Shown here: positions 25,672 to 34,661 of the stretch, in pieces
How positions within the stretch are numbered: the stretch's first letter is position 1
Layout of the letters: each line of letters begins with the position of its first letter
Assembly (NCBI GenBank): GCA_013416405.1
Contig: JACCET010000005.1
Span: 186,001-250,000, forward strand
Reading direction: 5' to 3'
Origin: Alcaligenaceae bacterium
GTDB lineage: Bacteria; Pseudomonadota; Gammaproteobacteria; Burkholderiales; Burkholderiaceae_B
DNA: 64,000 nucleotides
Program-made: the position numbers and the translations under genes
Notes under the pieces: generated by a model
What the model was told of the DNA's origin: nothing
Seen by the model: the letters and a program-made list of their open reading frames with translations, nothing else
Databases searched by the model: none

Positions 25672-26402
25672 CGATAGCCCGCATGAGAAACAAACAGTTT
25701 GTTGAACAAGGTGGCATTCAGCGCACCGCCGTGCACATGGCTTTTGTATGCCGCCCCCTCTATCGTGTTGGTCCACCAATAGCTGGTGTGTGAATTTGGG
25801 TTGAAATACGATGGCAAGTCGCGCCAGCCCAGCTCATCGTGCACGCCCACAGGCACCGGAGTGCCATGACCGACGTTGAGCACGCTCAGAATATCGGCGC
25901 CCGGGTCGTCGGCCACAGACGTTTGCACAGCAACCATGGCGTTGATCTCGCCGCATGCAAGGCGCAGGGACTGATCGAACTGCTCCGGGTTGCAACCACG
26001 GCGCAAGGCGGCCAAAAGGCTGCCCCCCAACTGCCGGTAGAATCCGCTGGCGCCGGCCAGCACGGCTGGGCTGAAATCCCGTTCGGGCATGCTCAGCGTG
26101 ATGACCAGCGGATAGCTGCGCCCCACCCGGTCACGGCTGGGGCCTATGCATCCCAGCTGCACGACGCCGGAACCGAAACCCGACGGAATGGCAAAGTTCC
26201 ACAACGGCGCTCCCTGGAACTCCGCCTCGATGCTTCTGTCCGCGTTGCGCTGGTGCAGGCCGGCCACGCCCGTTTGCAGCCATTTGTCCCACCACTGCAC
26301 AAGCTCACGGCTAAGGCGCCGATGCACAAAATCGCCGTTGGCCGGCATTTTTCCGTACCAGCCCACAGCATCCCACCAATCCTCGACATCCCGATTCCGC
26401 AT
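25668..26402 (-). CDS. tagF: T6SS-associated protein TagF
   Basis: A 244-aa TagF/ImpM protein: VGWYGKMPANGDFVHRRLSR, WWDKWLQTGVA, PLWNFAIPSGFGSGVVQLGC, GPSRDRVGRSYPLVITLSMP and the C-terminal SYWWTNTIEGAAYKSHVHGG. In systems studied, TagF represses T6SS activation post-translationally through the FHA protein, opposed by the PpkA/PppA phosphorylation pathway. It follows tssM (6 bp gap) and overlaps the pseudokinase gene by four bases. The companion phosphatase PppA is not found in the window. Confidence 0.93.
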   Translation of the reverse strand: MRNRDVEDWWDAVGWYGKMPANGDFVHRRLSRELVQWWDKWLQTGVAGLHQRNADRSIEAEFQGAPLWNFAIPSGFGSGVVQLGCIGPSRDRVGRSYPLVITLSMPERDFSPAVLAGASGFYRQLGGSLLAALRRGCNPEQFDQSLRLACGEINAMVAVQTSVADDPGADILSVLNVGHGTPVPVGVHDELGWRDLPSYFNPNSHTSYWWTNTIEGAAYKSHVHGGALNATLFNKLFVSHAGYR

Positions 26403-26408
26403 GTGTCC

Positions 26409-29400
26409 TTATCCTTTTCCCGGGCAACTGAAGCCCAGCATCTCACTGAGCCTGAAGGGGCTTTTCACGGTGTTGGCGCTGAGCTCCAGCACCACCTGTC
26501 GTCCCCCTATCGAAAAAGTGGCTATGGTGATTTCCGGTGCAGGCCCGCGCTTCAGGATCGCCTTGTCCAGCAAACGATTCAGCGCCCAGGGGCCCGAGGC
26601 GGAAATCCCGGACACTCCGGTTTGCGGCAACAACTCGATACTGACCTGATTGCTCCCGCGGGTTCCAGGCCAGTTCACCGCCGTGCCCACCTGCGGGCCG
26701 TGCGCATAACTCACGGTTTGGCCATCCACGTTCATGATGAACTGCGTGATGTCGGCATCCATATGCACGGGCCTGATAGAGACACGATAAGAAGGCTCCG
26801 TTCCCGTTGCAGTGAAGTACACACTGCGGATGATGCTGGCCCGCTGAAAGGAATCGAGAAAGCTGGCGATTTCACCCTGCTCGCCATCCATGCCGGGCTT
26901 GAAGCGCCAACGTGAAGCCGACATATCCACGTGGTTCACCAGCTTCTTCTGGAAGAAGTCGTCCATCATGGCGCCCGGCGCGAACAGGCGCGCAAAGTCA
27001 TTGGGTGCCACATCGCGCGTGGACTTGGCGGCGAAAGGATAGCGTCCGGCGATGGCCTGCCGGCAGAAAACACCCAGGTTTGCAGACACGCTGCGCCCCA
27101 ATTGCTGACGCTCGACATCCGAGACCTCGTCGGACGCATGCAGCGACAACTGGGTCAGCATGCCGCTCACAGGCTTGGGCAGCCTCCCCGCCTCGGCCTG
27201 CAACTGCGTCACGACGCTGGAAGTGGGCAAGGGGCTGGCGCTGCGCAGCGCGGCATCCGAAGCCGTCAGATAAACGTATAAGTCGTTGATCAGGTCCGTC
27301 GTCGCGGCAATGGGCGCCTGCCCACCCTGGGGCGCCATGGACAGATTGCGATAGACACTAAAATGCCTGTCCACCATCGCCTCGATGCGTTGCCCGGCAT
27401 TTACCTCTCGCTCAGGGTCGCCCGGCACAACCGAACCGAACATGCGTTCCAGTGAGCTTTGCGTGGAGCTGACTCGGTCTTTAGCAAGATCCACCAGTGA
27501 CCGCTCGCCGGAGTCGCTGTCACGCAGCAATGTCGTTTCTCTGGCCACCGATCGAATCAGCTGAACCAGCGGCGAATTGCCGCTAGACAAGGTGCGCGCC
27601 ATCTCGATGTTTTGCAGCAAGGTCTGGGCGGGTTTCAAGGCCAGGTCCGCCAAATACATATCCCAGTGCTTGACGTAATCCGCCAGATACAGGCGCCTGA
27701 TGTCGGCAATCAACTGCTCATTGGATATGGCCCGCTCACCTTTGCCGGCATCAACCTCCAGCACCCAAAGATCATCGCGCTTGAGGTGGGCGGCAACCTC
27801 GCCCACCTGCTTATCGACTTTATTCCAGTATCCTTTGTAGCTGTAGAGGCCCGGAATGCCTTCGCTCAAGGGTTTGCTGCTGACGCGTGTAAACACGGAC
27901 ATGGCCGACGGCCCGCCCAGATCGAGGAATGTCGTGTCCGGTATATCGTCGCTGAGCAACAAGCGCTTCAGCCGGCTATAGGCCCGCTCCGACAAGGCGT
28001 GCTGGTCAAGACTGACGCGTGTGCGCGTAATCAGCCCCTCGTCCTTGGCAAATGGCGAAGCAAGCACCCGGCTGTCAACCAGGCTGCGCAAGTGCCCCGA
28101 CAACTGCTCGTACTGCTTCCTGGTATGACCCTGGTCAAGCAAGGCACGCATGTCGGACAAGAGCCAGGCATGCATGAAATCGGGATCATAGCGCTGGGCC
28201 TCATAGAGCATCAGGTAGGCGCGCAAGGCCTCATAGGAATACTCCAGGTCATCCGCGGGCGCCGATGCAAGCGCCCCCGTTACCCGCTGCGCCACCTGCG
28301 GCACCAGCACCTGGTCTTGCGCAACCCGGTAAGCACCATCGGCACCGGCTTGAACCTTGTGCCCCTGGTAAAGCCCGAAACCATGGCTGAGCGGAGGCTC
28401 GTCCGTGTCAAAGCCATCGCCGGCCGGCAAGGCCTGCAAGGCATCCAGGTAGGGAAGCAGACCCAGCACATCACCGGAGGCATCCAGCTTGATCTCTTGG
28501 CCCAGTGCTTCGACTTCCGGCATGCGCGCCTGTACGGTTTCCAGGTACCGGCTATTGTTGCGGTAGCTGGTGGTCCAGCCGATCAGCAACAGCACCAGGC
28601 AGACACTGACGGCTGCGTAGCCACCCCACTGCAAGCGGCGGTAGCGGCGCTCCCACTTCATGTTGCGCCCTGCCAGGCCTGACTCGGGGAAAATCACCTT
28701 CTGCAGCAGGTTCTGCAGGAAGTAGCTGCGCCCCTGTCCGCCAGGCACGTTGCTGTCCACGCTGGAACCGGGCAAGCCATCAATCTTCAAATAGCGCTTG
28801 AGCTGGCCGGTCACGTGATCGATGGTGCGGCCACCCTGCGTGCCGCTGGTGAAATACACACCGCGCGGCAACAACGCCGACTCAAATCTGGATGTGGCAA
28901 ACACATCGCTCAGGAAGTGTCCAAGTATCGACTGCAAACCGGCAAACTGCTGGGGCAGCAAGTATGCCAAGGCCCGTTTGGACTCGTCCGGCTCGGCGCT
29001 CAGCACATCGGGCAAGCCCGCATACAAGCGCTGTTTCAGCAGCTCATATTCAGTGTTGAATGACTCCTGCAGGCTGAAGCCATCTGCCTGCAGCGAAGCA
29101 TAGGGGAAGGTGAAGCCCCATACCTGCTTGAGCGCTTCACGGCCGCATGACGCAAAGTACTCGTTGAAGCCGGACATCAAGTCCGCCTTGGTCACCAGCA
29201 CATACACGGGAAACTGGATGCCCAGTTGCTCGCGTAGTTCCTGCAGGCGCCGGCGCAAAACGGCCGCATGCTGCACACGTTCAGTGTCGGACGACGACAA
29301 CAGGTCCTCGATGCTGACAGTAAGCATCACGCCATTGACAGGCTGACGCCCACGATAGCGTATCAACAGGTCCAGAAAGCCCTTCCACTCTTGCTCATCA

Positions 29401-30020
29401 CCCGCCGAATCGCTTTCCTGCGTGGTGTAGCGACCCGCCGTATCCAGCAGCACTGCGTCGTCGGTAAACCACCAGTCGCAGTTCCTGGTTCCGCCAACAC
29501 CTCGCAGCGCCACTTTCCCAAAACGCTCAGCCAACGGGAAGTTCAGGCCGGAATTGACCAGCGCGGTGGTCTTGCCCGAGCCCGGCGCGCCTATGAATAC
29601 ATACCAGGGCAGCTGGTACAAGTGTTGCCGCGAAAAACGCGCCATTGAAAAACGGCTGGCCTTGCCGTCGAACCGCATTTTGCGCAGCAGCTCTATGGCC
29701 TCGTCGAAGCGATCCGACAACTCTTTGATCTCGGGATTTTGGCCGGGTTCTTCAGGTGCCTGCTTTTTTGCAGGCCGGCGCAACTGGCCCAGCAGTTGCG
29801 CATTGAGCCGCCCCTCGCGCCACTTGCGCCACAACGCCCGCGACAGCCACACCGCAAAGATGGCAACAATGACATAGATGCGAACCGTTGTCGACTCCAG
29901 CGGCCTGACCGCCCCAAAGGCCAGCAATGGGCCCGCCACCCAGATCAACAGCGCCAGCGCAAGCAGGCCAAAAAAGCTCCACAGGCCGCGACTAAGCAGA
30001 AAACTGAACAGACTGCTCAT
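26409..30020 (-). CDS. tssM: T6SS inner-membrane protein TssM (IcmF)
   Basis: A 1203-aa protein. It has two N-terminal membrane helices (FGLLALALLIWVAGPLLAF and VRIYVIVAIFAVWLSRALW), a cytoplasmic GTPase-like domain with an intact Walker A GAPGSGKTT (144-152) and a DTAG motif (LLDTAGRYTTQ), a third helix at about 460 (AVSVCLVLLLIGWT) and a large periplasmic part. It ends with the FDNPGPWALNR-like motif SASGPWALNRLLDK and a beta domain. With TssJ and TssL it forms the trans-envelope complex. The start overlaps tssL by four bases. Confidence 0.97.
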   Translation of the reverse strand: MSSLFSFLLSRGLWSFFGLLALALLIWVAGPLLAFGAVRPLESTTVRIYVIVAIFAVWLSRALWRKWREGRLNAQLLGQLRRPAKKQAPEEPGQNPEIKELSDRFDEAIELLRKMRFDGKASRFSMARFSRQHLYQLPWYVFIGAPGSGKTTALVNSGLNFPLAERFGKVALRGVGGTRNCDWWFTDDAVLLDTAGRYTTQESDSAGDEQEWKGFLDLLIRYRGRQPVNGVMLTVSIEDLLSSSDTERVQHAAVLRRRLQELREQLGIQFPVYVLVTKADLMSGFNEYFASCGREALKQVWGFTFPYASLQADGFSLQESFNTEYELLKQRLYAGLPDVLSAEPDESKRALAYLLPQQFAGLQSILGHFLSDVFATSRFESALLPRGVYFTSGTQGGRTIDHVTGQLKRYLKIDGLPGSSVDSNVPGGQGRSYFLQNLLQKVIFPESGLAGRNMKWERRYRRLQWGGYAAVSVCLVLLLIGWTTSYRNNSRYLETVQARMPEVEALGQEIKLDASGDVLGLLPYLDALQALPAGDGFDTDEPPLSHGFGLYQGHKVQAGADGAYRVAQDQVLVPQVAQRVTGALASAPADDLEYSYEALRAYLMLYEAQRYDPDFMHAWLLSDMRALLDQGHTRKQYEQLSGHLRSLVDSRVLASPFAKDEGLITRTRVSLDQHALSERAYSRLKRLLLSDDIPDTTFLDLGGPSAMSVFTRVSSKPLSEGIPGLYSYKGYWNKVDKQVGEVAAHLKRDDLWVLEVDAGKGERAISNEQLIADIRRLYLADYVKHWDMYLADLALKPAQTLLQNIEMARTLSSGNSPLVQLIRSVARETTLLRDSDSGERSLVDLAKDRVSSTQSSLERMFGSVVPGDPEREVNAGQRIEAMVDRHFSVYRNLSMAPQGGQAPIAATTDLINDLYVYLTASDAALRSASPLPTSSVVTQLQAEAGRLPKPVSGMLTQLSLHASDEVSDVERQQLGRSVSANLGVFCRQAIAGRYPFAAKSTRDVAPNDFARLFAPGAMMDDFFQKKLVNHVDMSASRWRFKPGMDGEQGEIASFLDSFQRASIIRSVYFTATGTEPSYRVSIRPVHMDADITQFIMNVDGQTVSYAHGPQVGTAVNWPGTRGSNQVSIELLPQTGVSGISASGPWALNRLLDKAILKRGPAPEITIATFSIGGRQVVLELSANTVKSPFRLSEMLGFSCPGKG

Positions 30021-31354
30021 GGTCGCGTACCTCCTTGCACCGGGTTGGCAGCGTCACCCGCCAGGGGTGACACCAGCAGCGTAATTTCCACACGACGGTT
30101 TCTCGCCCTGTTGGCGGGGCTGTCATTGGGCGCAACGGGATTGGCATCGCCGCGTCCCTCGGCCCGCACGCGTGCGGGTTGCGTGAGCCGATCCTGCAAT
30201 AACTCCTTGACGGCATCCGCGCGCGCCTGTGAAAGCTCCCAGTTGGAAGGAAAGCGCACGGTACGTATGGGCACGTTATCGCTATAGCCACTGACCAGGA
30301 TACTGCCCTGAGATTGATTCAGGGCGTCAGCCACCCGTGAAACCACGGGAATATATTCAGACCGAAGCTCATCCGAACCCGACGTGAACAAGCCATCACC
30401 ATGAAGAATGATGACGCTGCGATCGGCCTCATTGCGCACAGCCAGTAAGTTCTCACGAATTTCAGGCGCCAGGAAGCCTGTCAGGGCCCGCCCAAACGGA
30501 ACCGGTTCGGGCGTCGCGGCCTTGGGCGCGGGCGCCGGCAACACAGGCGGCTTGAGCCCGGACATGGCGGTATAGACGGTATCGGATTTTCCGCCCAGGC
30601 TCCAGCTCATGCTGAAATAGACAAACAGGCCAATGACAGCGGCAATCGATGCAAACACCCACAGCGGTATGGGCAAACGCCGGACCTGGGCCAGCAAGGG
30701 CGCATCCTGCCAATGCGGCGACAGCGGGACGGCGTATTCCCCCCTTACATCGCGCAGTATCAGCAGCAGGCGCTGCCGCACGGTATCGAGCTGGCTGCGT
30801 CCATTGTCCGCCACCCTGTATCTGCCTTCGAAACCCAACAAAAGGCAGTAATACAGCAGCTCCAGCAGATCTATGTGCTGCCGGGGATTCTGCGACAACT
30901 TGGCCAGCAGCTGGAAGAACTTTTCCCCCCCCCAGGTCTCATTATGAAATGTGACCAGCAGGCTGTGGGCCGACCAAACCCCACCGCCGCCCCAGGGCGT
31001 GAGCGCCGCCGCCTCATCCAGTGCCGTGCACAGGCAATAGCGCGCGCCCAGTATGGTTTCGTTTGGTATGCCCGCCTGCTGCGCCCGCATTTCGAACTGG
31101 CGCACCTCATCCAGCAAATGCTCACGCAGCAGCTGCGGCGAGGGATGTGCTGGCGTGGCACGAATCTGCGGTATCAGCACCAGGAGCGAGTTGGCCGCCG
31201 CAACCAGAGGGTTGCTGGAGCCCGAGAACGCGTGCTCGTCGGGCCATAGCCGCTCACCCTGCCGCGCAGAGAAACCCCCATCCGCCGGCAACCCTGAATT
31301 GCCCATGTCAGATACATTGTTCAGCGAGGACATTGAATTGCTTCCCTGCATCAT
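30017..31354 (-). CDS. tssL: T6SS inner-membrane protein TssL with C-terminal OmpA domain
   Basis: A 445-aa DotU-type protein. The cytoplasmic helical domain is shown by NPLVAAANSLLVLIPQIR, GARYCLCTALDEAAALTPWG, LVTFHNETWGGEKFFQLLAK and LLELLYYCLLLGFEGRYRV. A single membrane helix (VFASIAAVIGLFVYFSMSW) follows. The C-terminal periplasmic OmpA-like peptidoglycan-binding domain has SGYSDNVPIRTVRFPSNWEL, EGRGDANPVAPNDSPANRAR and NRRVEITLL. It anchors the membrane complex to the cell wall directly ('evolved' TssL). Overlaps with tssK (31351-31354) and tssM indicate tight coupling. Confidence 0.96.
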   Translation of the reverse strand: MMQGSNSMSSLNNVSDMGNSGLPADGGFSARQGERLWPDEHAFSGSSNPLVAAANSLLVLIPQIRATPAHPSPQLLREHLLDEVRQFEMRAQQAGIPNETILGARYCLCTALDEAAALTPWGGGGVWSAHSLLVTFHNETWGGEKFFQLLAKLSQNPRQHIDLLELLYYCLLLGFEGRYRVADNGRSQLDTVRQRLLLILRDVRGEYAVPLSPHWQDAPLLAQVRRLPIPLWVFASIAAVIGLFVYFSMSWSLGGKSDTVYTAMSGLKPPVLPAPAPKAATPEPVPFGRALTGFLAPEIRENLLAVRNEADRSVIILHGDGLFTSGSDELRSEYIPVVSRVADALNQSQGSILVSGYSDNVPIRTVRFPSNWELSQARADAVKELLQDRLTQPARVRAEGRGDANPVAPNDSPANRARNRRVEITLLVSPLAGDAANPVQGGTRP

Positions 31355-32682
31355 TCGCGAATTGCCCAGAACTCAAGCTGCAGGCCTGGAAAATCACCGG
31401 CCAGATGCAGGGCCAGCCCCCCCGTACGTTCGAACTGCTTCCACATCTCACCGTTCTTTTCCAGCTCGAAGTAGATATAGCCTGCGTGGTAGGGCAAGGG
31501 CTTGGGCACATTGGGCAAGGGCCTCAAGGAAATCCCGGGCAACTGCAAATGCACCAGATCGCGTATGCGCTCTATCGGTCCCAGCTTGGCCTGCGCGGGC
31601 AGGCGGGCACGTGTCAGTTCGGACGGCATCTGCGCATGCACCGCCAATACCAGACCGGCCGTGCGGACCATATCCAGGTCGCTGATATGCGCCACCCGAA
31701 CTCCCTGGCCTTTATCTTCGAGCGGAATCTGTATTGCTTTGTCCTCGAGCATGGCGGACAAGGCACGACGCAGCAACAGCATGAGGGGCTCGAAACTCGA
31801 GACCAGATCGTCATGCCGATACTCGGGAAATGACACCAGACGCCGCCCCTCAGCGGAGAACGTCGACAAGTCTCCCGCCAGCATCAACAGGTCGTGAAAC
31901 AAGCGCTCTGGATGCAAGGTTTCAAGCTGGCGCGCATGCCACAAGGCACCACGATACCGATTGATGGTTTTGAGCAGCAAGAACTCCGACACCTCGGATA
32001 CTCCGCCGCGCCCCGGCTCGGCCAGGCGCTGCACCAGCAGTTCGCTGCGCGCCTCCAACAGGCCGTACAACTCATGGACATACGCCCGCAGCACCGTGTT
32101 CAAACCGGCTGCCAGGGTTGGAGGAATATAGGACTGGTCCAATATCAGCCTGTTGTCGCCGCGCCGCTCAAGCACGACGGCAACACCCAGCGCCAGCCAC
32201 TCGCCATCCACGTCATCCTCCAGCATCAAGCGCAAGCGCAACTGCCCAAGCTGCAGTACCGCCGGACCCAACGCCACCGCGCTGGAGTCGGCAACCTCGT
32301 GCTCTTTTGCGTAATAGCGCGCAAGCTTGTCGTCATCGCCGTCGAACGACACATCCTGCCCACCTCGGCGACGCCTGGGTATAGCCAGCAGAACTTTCCT
32401 GTGATGAGTGCCTGCAGGGATATTCAGCGCCGCAGGCGCATCGGTCGGATCGTCGAAACTGAAAGGTGTTCCATCGGGAAAAACACCTGTTGCCTGCTTT
32501 AGTGCCAGCTTGCCCAGGGCCAGGGCGTCGAGATCCAGTTGCAAGGATTTGAAGCCCCAATAAAGGCCCGCCGCACACTCGGTGTGAATACCGCTACGGT
32601 GCTCGAGATGCCGTTCCAGCTGTTGAAAATGATGAGGGCGCAAGAACATACCCTCGGACCAAACTACTTTCTTTCTTTCCAT
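31351..32682 (-). CDS. tssK: T6SS baseplate protein TssK
   Basis: A 443-aa TssK protein starting MERKKVVWSEGMFLRPHHFQ, the conserved family N-terminus, which fixes the start at 32682 although the frame is open to 32745. Further signatures are VLLAIPRRRRGG, DQSYIPPTLAAG, LLLKTINRYRGALWHARQ and the C-terminal FELEKNGEMWKQFERTGGLA. TssK connects the baseplate wedges to the membrane complex. It lies between tssJ and tssL. Confidence 0.95.
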   Translation of the reverse strand: MERKKVVWSEGMFLRPHHFQQLERHLEHRSGIHTECAAGLYWGFKSLQLDLDALALGKLALKQATGVFPDGTPFSFDDPTDAPAALNIPAGTHHRKVLLAIPRRRRGGQDVSFDGDDDKLARYYAKEHEVADSSAVALGPAVLQLGQLRLRLMLEDDVDGEWLALGVAVVLERRGDNRLILDQSYIPPTLAAGLNTVLRAYVHELYGLLEARSELLVQRLAEPGRGGVSEVSEFLLLKTINRYRGALWHARQLETLHPERLFHDLLMLAGDLSTFSAEGRRLVSFPEYRHDDLVSSFEPLMLLLRRALSAMLEDKAIQIPLEDKGQGVRVAHISDLDMVRTAGLVLAVHAQMPSELTRARLPAQAKLGPIERIRDLVHLQLPGISLRPLPNVPKPLPYHAGYIYFELEKNGEMWKQFERTGGLALHLAGDFPGLQLEFWAIRE

Positions 32683-32731
32683 TATCTGTCTTTGATAGCC
32701 TGTTGTAGTACTGCCTGTCCACGCCACATGA

Positions 32732-33262
32732 TCAATCGTCGGCAATCAACGCCATGCCGCGCTTTCCGACTTCTATCCTGATGCGTTTTTCACCTGGGGA
32801 AAACTGCCAGAACTTGTAGATATTCGTGCGCCTCGATTCTGGAAGCTCGACAAGCATGCGCCATTGGCTCGAATCCAGTTCCCTATATCCCGCCACGATC
32901 CCCAGGGCCTTCGCGCTGACGTCGCCCTCATGGGTAATGACCTCGGACTCGCCTGGCCTGAGAATCACACGGCTGACGCCCAGCAGTTCCTCGCCCAACG
33001 CCTCATGGGCGCCGCCCTGCAGACTGAAATAGTCTGTGGTCTGGAACTTGCCTACGGACTTCAGTTCATATACGGTCAGCTGTATGGGTGCTGGCTTGCC
33101 GTTGGTGCCCGGGTTCACATCGGGCATGGCGTGCAGCTCGACCACATAGGGCACCGCCAGGCGGCTCGCTGTTGCCGCACAGCCAGCCAAAAGCGCACAA
33201 ACAAGAATTGTCAAAATACAAAATGCTGTCAAAGAAAGTCGCCGGCCAGGCTGTGTGCTCAT
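32732..33262 (-). CDS. tssJ: T6SS outer-membrane lipoprotein TssJ
   Basis: A 176-aa lipoprotein with a signal peptide and lipobox LLAGC (Cys at about 28). It has the TssJ beta-sandwich pattern: IQLTVYELKSVGKFQTTDYF, ALGEELLGVSRVILRPGESE, IVAGYRELDSSQWRMLVELP and WQFSPGEKRIRIEVGKRGMA. It tethers the TssM periplasmic domain at the outer membrane. It is the first gene of the leftward operon and is divergent from tssQ across 222 bp that should hold both promoters; no clear operator could be picked out there. Confidence 0.93.
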   Translation of the reverse strand: MSTQPGRRLSLTAFCILTILVCALLAGCAATASRLAVPYVVELHAMPDVNPGTNGKPAPIQLTVYELKSVGKFQTTDYFSLQGGAHEALGEELLGVSRVILRPGESEVITHEGDVSAKALGIVAGYRELDSSQWRMLVELPESRRTNIYKFWQFSPGEKRIRIEVGKRGMALIADD

Positions 33263-33484
33263 GCAATGATTTCCTGTCTTGTGGTTTCTGGTTCACGCTG
33301 GGTGTCAAGACCGCCATCAAACACAAGTCAAAAGACATTTACATTAAATCAACAGAGTCTTACTTCATTTACATCGGGCAAACATAAACAAAGGCAGGTA
33401 ACCTCCTCGCACGGCACGCGTAAGAAAACCGACACATTGGGCCATTAGGATGTCTGGAATTGCGCAACCACTACTTAAAAACCA

Positions 33485-33901
33485 ATGAAACACAAGCTTC
33501 TGACACCGCTGATTACGCTGCTGGCCGCCTTGGCACTGGGCGCCTGCGCGCATTCTCCTGATCCGATTGCCGCCACATCCAAACAAAAACAGGCTCTGAC
33601 GGACCTGGAACTGAACTACAACGCCGGCAACTATGCCAAGGTTGCACAAGCCGTCGGTTTATCGGTCGAGCTGCAAAGCGCTCCGCCCGGCGTGCAAATC
33701 CCCGCGCTGAAGCTGCAGGCATTCAGCTATTGCCTGCAGGACAACACCGTTCAATGCAGGCGCAGCTTTGACAAGCTGCTCCAGCGCCATCCAGATTTTG
33801 ACCTGGCGCCATCCGAGCGCGACCATCCCATGTGGGGTCCGGTGTTCACACAGGCCAAGGCCGATGCAGACACCAACAGCGCCATGCCCTCGTCCAAATG
33901 A
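33485..33901 (+). CDS. T6SS-associated lipoprotein, TssQ-like
   Basis: A 138-aa protein with a signal peptide and lipobox ALGAC (Cys around 21), then a helical TPR-like region (LTDLELNYNAGNYAKVAQAV, LKLQAFSYCLQDNTVQCRRS). It resembles the small 'TssQ family' lipoproteins found in T6SS clusters of Burkholderiales and pseudomonads. It is the first of two rightward genes placed between the two leftward arms and probably shares a transcript with the FHA gene 31 bp downstream. Its molecular role is not known. Confidence 0.75.
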   Translation: MKHKLLTPLITLLAALALGACAHSPDPIAATSKQKQALTDLELNYNAGNYAKVAQAVGLSVELQSAPPGVQIPALKLQAFSYCLQDNTVQCRRSFDKLLQRHPDFDLAPSERDHPMWGPVFTQAKADADTNSAMPSSK

Positions 33902-33932
33902 TTGCGCTGGCATGCCATAAAGGAAATATCTC

Positions 33933-34661
33933 ATGAGACTCGTTGCCACCCATATTCCGACTTCCCGGACCATCTTCTTTGAATTTACAGAGCCGGGCGG
34001 CACGATAGGTCGCTGTCCCGGCAATCACTTGCTGCTTGAAGAAGACAGCCGCGTGGGCCGCGTCCAGGCTGTCGTGCGGATCAAGAATGACATCTGGAGC
34101 ATGATGAGTGTCTCCAGCCGTACGGACACCGTGCTCAATGGACAGGCTTTGCCCATGTTGAAGGAGGTCCACCTGGCCTTGGGCGATACCTTGACTATCG
34201 GGGACTACTTGCTGCGGATGGGTTCCTCGCCGGTGGCAGAGTCCTCTGCCATGAAGGCGCTGCCTGAAGAACCTCCTGTAGCCGAAACCACAGAGGCCGC
34301 CCAGGAAGACAGTACCGATATCTTCAAGGAGCTGCTGGATGGACCCGGCGTGCTGCCTGTGGGCCAGCCCGCCGACGCCGGCAAGCTGCACCCCTTTGAG
34401 CTTGCATCACAGGCGCCGCGCAACCATCCCGATCCAATACAACAGCTACAGGATGGCCACTGGTACACACCCGCCTACGGCGATGGAGCATGCAGTTTTT
34501 CTTTGGATACAGAACCTGAGCAGCACAACAGCCATATTTTCAGCAATCCCACGCCCAGCACCCTGAACCTTGAAGATCCCCTGGCGCCGCAGCGCAAGAA
34601 CCTGATCGACGAGGCACTGGCACAGGGCCACACCAGCACCTTGCATCACGAGAACCGGTAG
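33933..34661 (+). CDS. FHA-domain protein of the T6SS
   Basis: A 242-aa protein. Residues 1-100 are a forkhead-associated domain (GGTIGRCPGNHLLLEEDSRV, then VGRVQAVVRIKNDIWSM and DTVLNGQALPMLKEVHLALG), with GR and an R-x-A in place of the usual SRxHA phosphothreonine contacts. The rest is low-complexity and lacks the C-terminal domain of the longer TagH/Fha proteins. It may be the phospho-switch partner of TagF. Its last 16 bp overlap the convergent tssH gene. Confidence 0.85.
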   Translation: MRLVATHIPTSRTIFFEFTEPGGTIGRCPGNHLLLEEDSRVGRVQAVVRIKNDIWSMMSVSSRTDTVLNGQALPMLKEVHLALGDTLTIGDYLLRMGSSPVAESSAMKALPEEPPVAETTEAAQEDSTDIFKELLDGPGVLPVGQPADAGKLHPFELASQAPRNHPDPIQQLQDGHWYTPAYGDGACSFSLDTEPEQHNSHIFSNPTPSTLNLEDPLAPQRKNLIDEALAQGHTSTLHHENR